Origin: Achatina immaculata
Lineage: Eukaryota; Mollusca; Gastropoda; Stylommatophora; Achatinidae
Length of the DNA: 64,000 nt
Direction of reading: 5' to 3'
Assembly: GCA_009760885.1 (NCBI GenBank)
Contig: CM019701.1
Location: 20,514,630 to 20,578,629 of the forward strand
A program made the position numbers and the translations under genes. Under the pieces are notes generated by a model that was given only the letters and a program-made list of their open reading frames with translations, did not search any database and was not told the DNA's origin. Positions 57,445 through 64,000 of the stretch are shown here, in pieces (the first letter of the stretch is position 1; each line of letters starts with the position of its first letter).

Positions 57445-57482
57445 GAAATGGTCAATTTGCTGTTAATTTTTAATCACTCACG
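56446..57482 (+). pseudogene. Decayed mariner transposon
   Basis: Left end GGGTGATTAAAAAGGTAACGG at 56446 and right end (reverse complement GAGTGATTAAAAATTAACAG) at about 57482 form degenerate inverted termini. Transposase remnants: KVHEWVEAFKIGRTSI, SSRPSTSVTDENV, NWRTSIEVLVKELN, then a frame change to VTWEETSSYQYEPESK (the first catalytic Asp context, now Glu), and near the end FDGIKKLVNRCEKYIE with VDYVEKW. The part between the first Asp and the C-terminus is mostly deleted. A (TA)n microsatellite at 57391-57441 lies just inside the right terminus. Old, inactive. Confidence 0.8.
57391..57441. repeat. (TA)n microsatellite in mariner remnant
   Basis: About 25 TA units between the transposase 3' end and the terminal repeat. 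Confidence 0.95.
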
Positions 57483-57665
57483 TGCTTACAATGTAACAGT
57501 ATGCTCATTCGCAATTACTGAAACCTTGTCCAGACCGGTATTTCTGTATTCAGTAAACCAATTTACAAGTATTTCAAATGATGAAAGAGCTCCAGAAAGT
57601 TTAAATGTAGCACTCTGAAGCTATTTCGTAACAAAATTTACCTAGTCCAACAAGCCATACCAAAA

Positions 57666-57668
57666 GAC

Positions 57669-57711
<43 letters not shown>
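57666..57711. repeat. (GA)n microsatellite
   Basis: GAGAGA tract, over 20 units with one ACA interruption. Confidence 0.95.
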
Positions 57712-57712
<1 letters not shown>

Positions 57713-57837
57713 AGAAATGTGTAACCTATCAGTTGCTTTGATAATGATTCAGCTTCACTTTTTTTGTTTTAGCATTTTTAGCATCTTGCACTGTTTTAGC
57801 TGTCTCACATAGTGCGTCGTAAGACTCCCGAACTTGA

Positions 57838-58878
57838 CACCGGGTGAGAGGTGGTTGCCAATCCAGTCCAGCGTTGGACTTTCTCACAGGAAAATCTCAA
57901 CATGATTAGGATACGCATACATCTCCGCCAGGTGAGAGGTGGTTGCCTATCTAGAGTTGCACTGGTCCAGTGTCTCCGACTTCAGCATTTTGTGGTCGTG
58001 GCCGCTACCCTTCCTAGTTGTGACCAGGACGGAGCTTTTGTCCAGAAGGACGAATCTTCGCCACTAGTAAGTTTCATCCCTGGGTTGAGCCGGTTTAGAC
58101 ATATTATCCCAGTATGGGCGTGTTTAGGACATGACCGACTCTAGAGCGGAGGTACCGTGACATGGTTAGCCATCAAGTTTCACCCCTGGTTTAAGCCGGT
58201 TTAGGCATATTTCACCAGTATGGGTGTATATGGACGTGGCCGGCATCTAGAGCAGAGATGCCGTGGTATGAGTAGCTGGACATACCGATTAAGCTTCACT
58301 TTATCCTTTCCATCACCTTTTCACATCGATGCCGCAACCCTGATTTCTTATTCGCATTTTCTTCATTGAGCGGAAAGAGTTTCACTCCACGCGCGGCATC
58401 CGAAAAATCTCGCCAGAAGTGTCTTAACCTCTGTGTTAAGCCCGTTCAAGCATTTCACCCGATATGAGTGCACTTAGGACGTGGCCGACCTCCAGACCGG
58501 AGATGTCGTGATTTGACTACTGTTTACTTTTGCTTAATCCTTTCTTTCACCTTTTCCACAGTGTTGCCGCGAGGAAACCCCATTCACACCTTTCTCCACT
58601 GGCCGGGAGGAGCCACACTCCACGCACGGCAGCTGAAGAATCTCGCCAGCAGCGGTAGATGAGCTACCAAACATGACTCACTCTCATCTACCCGAAGCGT
58701 CTGGATTTCAGGCGCTAGATATTCACCTTCACCCCTTCTCTTGTCAGTTTAAACAGTTCTGCCACGAGAAGGCCAGGAGCTGGACTTGACTGTCAAAGGC
58801 TATTTGAGACGCACGCGATTGGAGTGGAGAGCCATGTATCCTCCACCCCACCTCCGGCAATAACAGTCCTTAGAACCA
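57838..58878 (-). mobile_element. Element F copy 2, inverted and truncated
   Basis: Minus strand matches element F from its start (reverse complement of 58878: TTCTAAGGACTGTTATTGCC) through the CACGTC…CCTAAACCGG units and two GGTTTTCC-GTGAGAAAG units, ending at about 57838. The terminal part with the (GAA)n tail is absent, so it is truncated or rearranged at its 3' end. A partial second copy of the GTTTAAACAGTTC-CCACGAGAAGGCCA piece lies at 58952-58983. No TSD identified. Confidence 0.8.
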
Positions 58879-59019
58879 ATGAGATAATGATCGCTAACAC
58901 ACTTTCTAGACAACATCCAAGAAGACTTTGCACATGGACATCACCTGATGTCAGTTTAAACAGTTCCTCCACGAGAAGGCCACAAAGCACCCGCACCATG
59001 TAACAGGTAAAACCAATCA

Positions 59020-59205
59020 CCTCCATATATTTTTTTTCAGTATTCCATGGTAAATCTCATCGGATGTCTCATGTGATACGAAGTACTTGTCTAGGGCATT
59101 CTTTTGTTTTTCGCTGGCAATATGTCTTCGTTCACTTAATTTTCGCTTTTGATTGTCACTTTTATATTTTCTTCCTAAATCTCTTAATCTGTTTGGCTGT
59201 AACAT
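59020..59205 (-). pseudogene. Possible hAT/ZMYM-like N-terminal exon
   Basis: Minus frame following an acceptor-like TTAATGTTACAG before CCAAACAG (59200). It encodes RLRDLGRKYKSDNQKRKLSERR, then SEKQKNALDKYFVSHE. The pattern SGxxKRKLxxE…K…LDKFF is common at the N-terminus of hAT-type transposase-derived/TTF-domain proteins. It is weak: a single short segment, no zinc-finger cysteines, no catalytic domain. Confidence 0.3.
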
Positions 59206-60960
59206 TAATGAAAGACAACAAAATATGAAGATAATATTCAAAGACTGGTCAGGCCCCATTGCATCAGTCCTAAAGCTCAAGTCATAAAAGATCTTCCTGC
59301 CCGTTTTGGTCGCATTTATACACTGTCAGGCTGATTAAATGATTAATGCATTTATACACTGTCAGGCTGATTAAATGATTAATCACAGCATAGTGATCAC
59401 TTCTCCAAATTTATATGTCGGGTATCCCTATGTGCCTCTAAAAGGCACGAGAGGATTACCTTTACCTTTTTATCCCAAACGCTGAAGTTAACTTTCTTTT
59501 CTGCTGAAAATGTAGACAAGTCGTTGAAATTACACCAGAAGTGGCCAGATTATGTGGTTGTAAAGCATATAAACGGAATACAGTGAAATGAGTGAAGGAG
59601 AAACGAAGGACTTAGCACTCGAACAGATGTTTTCTTTTAAACTTAGGTACGTGAAAAAACGTAAAAAATATGGAAGAAGTAGACTGCGGGTTTCAGTCCT
59701 CAACGCGGGCACAACGCAGATGAGTCGGCTGCGTGGGCCTAAATCCGGTCCTGATCAACTTATTTTCTTGCATGTTTGTATGATTGCTGTAGGCAGTGGG
59801 GCACAAAAATAAAAATAGTGATGTTGAGGAATATACTGACATAACTCGAACACGAATATTTTCAAATATAAACATACTTAAGTATAAGTGAGGATCTAAT
59901 ACAAATGACCAAACTTACCTTTCTATTTTCTTTTCCTGTATATTCCTGTAATAAAAAAATATATGTATATGTTTCAAAGTATAATGAAAGTCTCTCACGA
60001 CATGATAACAATGTGGTAAACAAAACACTATTAATAAAAATAATACAGTATAAACAAATATTATGAAAGACAATCACGCTTAAACTCCACACAGTTATAT
60101 AAAAGTTACTCTTCTTTACTGATAAGTACTTTTTTTCCTTTTTTGCATTTTATTTGTTGTTTTATCAGTTGTGTCTGATGATGATATTTACTGAAATACT
60201 GTTCGTGTTTTTCAGTTGCTCTTAACTGCACTATTTAACATTTTCTTTTTTTATTCTCCTTTTGTGTGTGATTGTCCCACTGTTTGTGAAACTGTATTAC
60301 AGTCATGTAACTAAATTTACTTCACTGTATCACAAACATTTCTTCTTCTCAAACGACCACAGATGGGATGTAAAAAATACAGTGAGCCAATACAGACACA
60401 GCAAATGGCAGTTGCAGATTTGCATTAATCGAATAGCACTCATATCCCTGTAACAGAATGTTACAGAGTGTGGGTGAGAAACTCTGTTGTTGTGGTCTGT
60501 TGTTCACCTGTTAAGTGAACACGAGAAAAGTTATCCGTGTTCCAACTGCAGAGCAATGACGAGGTCTGAGTGGAGGGACGCATGAAAAGTTTAGTGCTGT
60601 TCTAGATGTGGAAGAGAGAGGATGTGGTGGTCTGTTTCTGGAAGGTTGTTCATAATGTAAGTTTTGTGTGTGTTGATTGTCCTTATTAAGGAAAAAAAGT
60701 ATTGTAGAATTTAAATCTTCCCGTGCCGCAGGAAAAAACGCGGACGTTCAGTTGGAACTGGAATAAAAACGCGGGTATTGATCTGTATAGGGGGTATAGT
60801 TGTAAAATGGAATGGAAAAAAGTATTTCCGTGTACTTATTATGTTTCAAAATATAACTAAATGTATGAAGATTTCATAAATGCAGAGTTTTTTAGGGAAA
60901 AAAAGTAATGTGATGTTTTTAGACAATGATTGTGCCCAGCTCACCATCGGCTGGGTCTAG
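59206..60960. other. No gene recognised; tandem duplication at about 59314-59391
   Basis: A 39-bp unit (CATTTATACACTGTCAGG, CTGATTAAATGATTAA) is tandemly duplicated at about 59315-59390. Several short open frames (59588-59812 plus, 60262-60453 plus) have no recognisable domain. Confidence 0.45.
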
Positions 60961-60967
60961 ATCTACA

Positions 60968-61252
60968 CTACTTACCATATGAGATGTCTAGATCTACTTG
61001 TCGATCTCGTATTGCGATTCTGTGTTGCATTCTCACTAAATTAATGTCTGAAATAACCTTCTGACTACTTCTCCAGTCGTCTAATATGTCTAGATCTACT
61101 TGGGATACATTCAAGAGCTGGATGTGATCACAGGCCATGTCCATACCCCTATCTACATCATCAAAAATTGAAAATTTTCGATGTTTTCTTCCTTTTTCTC
61201 GTTCGGCATCGCTCGTAACTAAGCACTCTTCCATCATTTTGAAAAGTGTCAC
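60968..61252 (-). CDS. Unrecognised 94-aa frame sharing its 5' part with 0.2-0.4 kb
   Basis: The minus frame begins MTLFKMMEECLVTSDAEREK, with a possible internal start at MMEECLVT, and continues charged: RKHRKFSIFDDVDRGMDMA, DHIQLLNVSQVDLDILDDW, ending DISYGK. The sequence from 61225 up to about 61400 matches copy 1 at about 215-365. The FSIFDDVDRG stretch corresponds to ISIFGYVDRD in copy 1, so coding constraint extends past the start. A 15-nt repeat (CAAGTAGATCTAGAC on minus) occurs twice near the end, at about 61088 and 60983. It could be a first exon or the N-terminus of a transposase. Function unknown. Confidence 0.35.
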   Translation of the reverse strand: MTLFKMMEECLVTSDAEREKGRKHRKFSIFDDVDRGMDMACDHIQLLNVSQVDLDILDDWRSSQKVISDINLVRMQHRIAIRDRQVDLDISYGK

Positions 61253-61420
61253 CGAAAACGTGGACGAAATATGTACAATCTAAATGTTACACCGGTTTTT
61301 TAAATGAAATAAACCAAGCGTCGCTATAATGACGATACGTATCATGTCGGAAAACCAGAAGCGACACTATAGCGACGAAAGGCATGGGAAGAGTAGTTGT
61401 GGTCAATTTGTTCTTTTTAG
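61225..61420 (-). other. Shared unknown segment, copy 2 (5' flank of the above)
   Basis: Partner of copy 1 at 195-470. Shared pieces on minus: GTCGCTATA-/TTTAGCGAC, TTGGTTTATTTCATT, CCGGTGTAACATTTAGATT, ACTTTTCAAAATGATGG. The palindromic GTCGCTATAGTGTCGC region at about 61360-61376 may be the outer terminus of a mobile unit. Confidence 0.45.
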
Positions 61421-61429
61421 GGCAACATG

Positions 61430-62168
61430 TTGTAGTTGTTTTTGTCCCTTTCAGGACAAAGACTGTCACGCAGAACGTGTGATTTGATTGTCACCTTTTG
61501 GACAATGTTTGTGATTCTAGATTGAAAGCTTATTTTGCAGTGTTTGGTATACATGAAGTTAGCATGTTTTTTTCAGTGTTGCCTGAGTGTCCCATGGCGA
61601 TGTTAATCGTCCAGACAGTTTTTTCCTCATTCATTGTAATTGTTCATCAGTTTTTTACCAGTCCACATTCATTTGCAACATCCACTTACAAATGAGGGTT
61701 CATCATTAAACTTTGTTGATCTCTTTTGTAACTGCTGGAATCCTGTGCTCTTTGAACTGTGGTGTTGTAATGAAATGATTGTAATCGATCTATAAACTGG
61801 CCATGCCCATGTACGGACTTGTAGTGGTTGTTGTCCTGGGTGTTCGTAGTTGCATGATGTATATCAATGTAACGAATGTTGTGTTACTGGTGTAGCAGTC
61901 CAGTCACATGTTTGCTCTGTATTTAGTGACTATGTGACACAGTGATGTGAAGTATTCAGTCAATTTAGCATGTGCATAACAAATTTTACACCAATGTTCA
62001 GAAGACCAACACCAGGCCAATACACAGGTAAAACACTTGTTTAGTTGTACAGTAGTGCACTAATACGTGGATGCCCACAGCAAGTAATGTAACGTAGGAA
62101 AGCATCGCCAATCTAAGGATTTATATTACTAACTCCTGTCACATCACTACGTTTTATCATGTGTTTTC
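61430..62168. other. No gene recognised
   Basis: TG-rich, AT-rich single-copy-looking sequence. No exon called. Confidence 0.5.
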
Positions 62169-62180
62169 TACAGAGAAAGA

Positions 62181-63503
62181 TTCTAAGGACTGTAAGAGCT
62201 GGAGGTGGGGTGAGAGATACGCTCTCCACTCCAATTAAATGTCTCCATGGCGTGTGTCTCAAATAGCCTCTGACAGTCAAAGTCCAGGTCCTGGCCTTCT
62301 CGTGGTGGAACTGTTTAAACTAACAGGAGAAGGGGCGAAAGGCGAATATCTGGCGCCTGAAAACCAGACGCTCTTGGGGTAAATGAGACTCGTTAGTCTT
62401 GGTTGATAGCTACTCTAGGAGAAGGAAAGCACCTGCTCGCAAGATTCTTCAGCTGCCGTGCGTGGGGTGAAACTCCTCCTGCCAACGAAGAAAAATGCGA
62501 TTATGGTTGCGCCGCCGTGGAAAAGGTGATGGAATGGATTAAGTAGCCAGTAGTCTCGTGTCAGGACTACTCATATCAAGGCACCTCTGCTCTGGATGCC
62601 GGCCACGTCCTCACCCATACTGGCTCAAATACTTAAACTAGTTTAACCCAGGGGTTAAATATGCTAGGAAGATTCTTTGACTGCTGTGCGTGGGGTGAAA
62701 CTCCTCTAGGCCAATGAAGAAAAATGTGATTAGGGTTGCCGCGCGGCGCCGCTGTGAAAAAGGTGATGGAAAGGATTAAGTGAAGTTTAATCGGTATGTC
62801 CAGTAGACTCGGAGTGAGGGCTACTCATACCATGGCATCTCTGCCCTATAGGCCGGCCACATCCTATATACTAGGGCAATATGCCTAAACCAGCTTAAAC
62901 CAGGGGTGAAACTTGATGGCTACGCATATCGCGGTGCCTCCGCTCTAGAGGCCGGTCACGTCCTATATACACCCATACTGGAATAATATGCCTAAACCGG
63001 CTTATCCCAGGGGTGAAACTCACTAGTGGCGAGGATTCGTCCTCCTCGAAAAAAGCTCCGTCCTTGTCACAACTAGAAAGGGTAGCGGCCACAACCACAA
63101 AATGCTGAAGTCGGAGACACTGGACCAGTGCAGTTTAGATAGGCAACCACCTCTCACCCGATGGGGATATATTCATATCCAAATCACTTTGAGGTTTTCC
63201 GGTGAGAAAGTCCAGCTCTAAGCTGGATGGGCAACCACCTCTCACCCGGCTGGGATATATTCATTTCCAAACCACGTCGAGGTTTTCCGGTGAGGAAGTC
63301 CAACTCTAGACTAAACTGGTGCAACGAAAACCACAGTGTCACACAATGCCGCTTCTGTGACCCACCGAGAATATAGGCCCAAAACTCGCGATGCTCTGAG
63401 CCTCCTTCCTAAATGAGACTATCGCGAGAACCACAGGAGCAAATTCAGTAGAATCACAGGGCGATCTTGATGGTAGACGCGAACGAAGAAGAAGAAGAAT
63501 GAG
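62181..63503 (+). mobile_element. Element F copy 3 with perfect 12-bp TSD
   Basis: Bounded by identical TACAGAGAAAGA at 62169-62180 and 63504-63515. Starts TTCTAAGGACTGTAAGAGC and ends CGCGAACGAAGAAGAAGAAGAATG. Same unit order as copy 1: CCTGGCCTTCTCGTGG region, three CTAAACCGGCTTAA-type units (62640, 62885, 62990), then two or three GGCAACCACCTCTCACCCG…GGTTTTCCGGTGAGAAAG units (63140-63320). There is no long ORF. Colour of sequence (GC-rich, internal repeats) matches copies 1 and 2. Confidence 0.85.
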
Positions 63504-63515
63504 TACAGAGAAAGA

Positions 63516-63763
63516 ACGATTTTTGAGGTTGAGAGTGATAATCTGAATTTGCATAAGGATTTTTCAAAATAAGGAAAGGTGCCCATGTGGTCTATCTTTA
63601 CAAACAGAAAAAGTTGATGAAAAAGAAATTCATAAACTAAAATCAACTCTAATGGAAAATCAACTCTAATGGATGCTGATGGTATACAAAAGAATAATAC
63701 TGTATTCCAAATGTTTTTATTACTGCGTAAAACCACTTTATAAAGTGAGGAGTAACGTATTAT
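63516..63763. other. No gene recognised
   Basis: Short AT-rich spacer with a small tandem repeat (CAACTCTAATGGA twice, about 63644-63673) and (ATT)n at about 63768-63785. Confidence 0.5.
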
Positions 63764-64000
63764 CTTCTTCTTATTATTATTATTATTCAGCTTTCCGAGC
63801 CATTAAGGCTCATTGCTGCAGATAAAGTTCGCCCCCATTCCTCTCTATTCCTAATCTTCTCTCTCCAGTTGGTGACACCAATTTCTTTTACACCCTCTTC
63901 TATGTTGTCTCTTCCATCTTTATCTTGGTCTATCCCTTGGTCTTGTTTCTCTCATCTCTTGTGCATACATAATTTTCGTTTCCCTATTCTCTTCTTCAAT
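63764..64000 (-). pseudogene. LINE C 3' end, cut by the window edge
   Basis: Matches 25440-25568 (CTTTCCGAGCCATTAAGGCTC, TGCTGCAGATAA, CCTCTATTCCTAATC, GTTGGTGACA) and, further 5', 27715-27775 (CATCTCTTGTGCATACATAATTTTCG). This copy joins the two LINE C pieces that are split by the RTE in the 25-28 kb composite, confirming they belong together. Continues beyond the window. Confidence 0.85.

Overview
This window is eukaryotic and reads as an AT-rich invertebrate animal genome. It has an intron-containing gene with clean GT/AG splice sites, many microsatellites, and a dense set of non-LTR retrotransposons, Penelope-like elements (PLEs) and mariner transposons. I see no bacterial gene organisation. 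The repeat families fit an arthropod/chelicerate, mollusc or similar lineage, but nothing fixes the species. Class names such as LINE A, A2, B2, C, E and element F are my own labels for copies related within the window.

Most of the window is transposon strata. From 0.7-9.9 kb there are PLE copies, including a 3.57-kb inverted-repeat PLE composite (5558-9123) framed by a 14-bp target-site duplication (TSD), with a second PLE composite nested inside it. From 11-17.7 kb there is a spaced direct repeat, an unclassified 1.43-kb (GAA)n-tailed element F (14950-16381) and truncated LINE A copies. From 18.4-25 kb there is an almost intact LINE A with one nonsense codon, RTE fragments and a mariner with intact inverted termini. 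From 25.4-33.3 kb a LINE C copy is broken by an RTE, by a LINE A2 flanked by 283-bp identical direct repeats, and bordered by a B2 RTE. From 34.7-39.3 kb three elements are nested (LINE A, RTE, PLE fragment), each level with its own 12-13-bp TSD.

The one convincing host gene is on the minus strand at 43.6-45.1 kb: two exons (more must lie outside) encoding a protein with eight IQ (calmodulin-binding) motifs. Next to it are a chimera that starts with the 5' end of U2 snRNA and ends in poly(A), and a long near-perfect palindrome (45873-46146). From 47-58 kb there are LINE A, RTE and RNase-H-encoding I-like LINE fragments and a second, decayed mariner. Two more copies of element F lie at 57.8-58.9 kb (inverted) and 62.2-63.5 kb (with a perfect 12-bp TSD). 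A short shared segment with a conserved start codon context occurs at about 0.2-0.4 kb and, inverted, at about 61.0-61.4 kb; it may be the 5' end of an unrecognised mobile or duplicated gene.

The elements interact mainly by insertion into one another. The TSDs let the order of several insertions be read directly. The best candidates for something undescribed are element F, the inverted PLE composites with a conserved GGC-TCAC-GCC-GAAA hairpin, the 283-bp duplication around LINE A2, and the U2-headed chimera.
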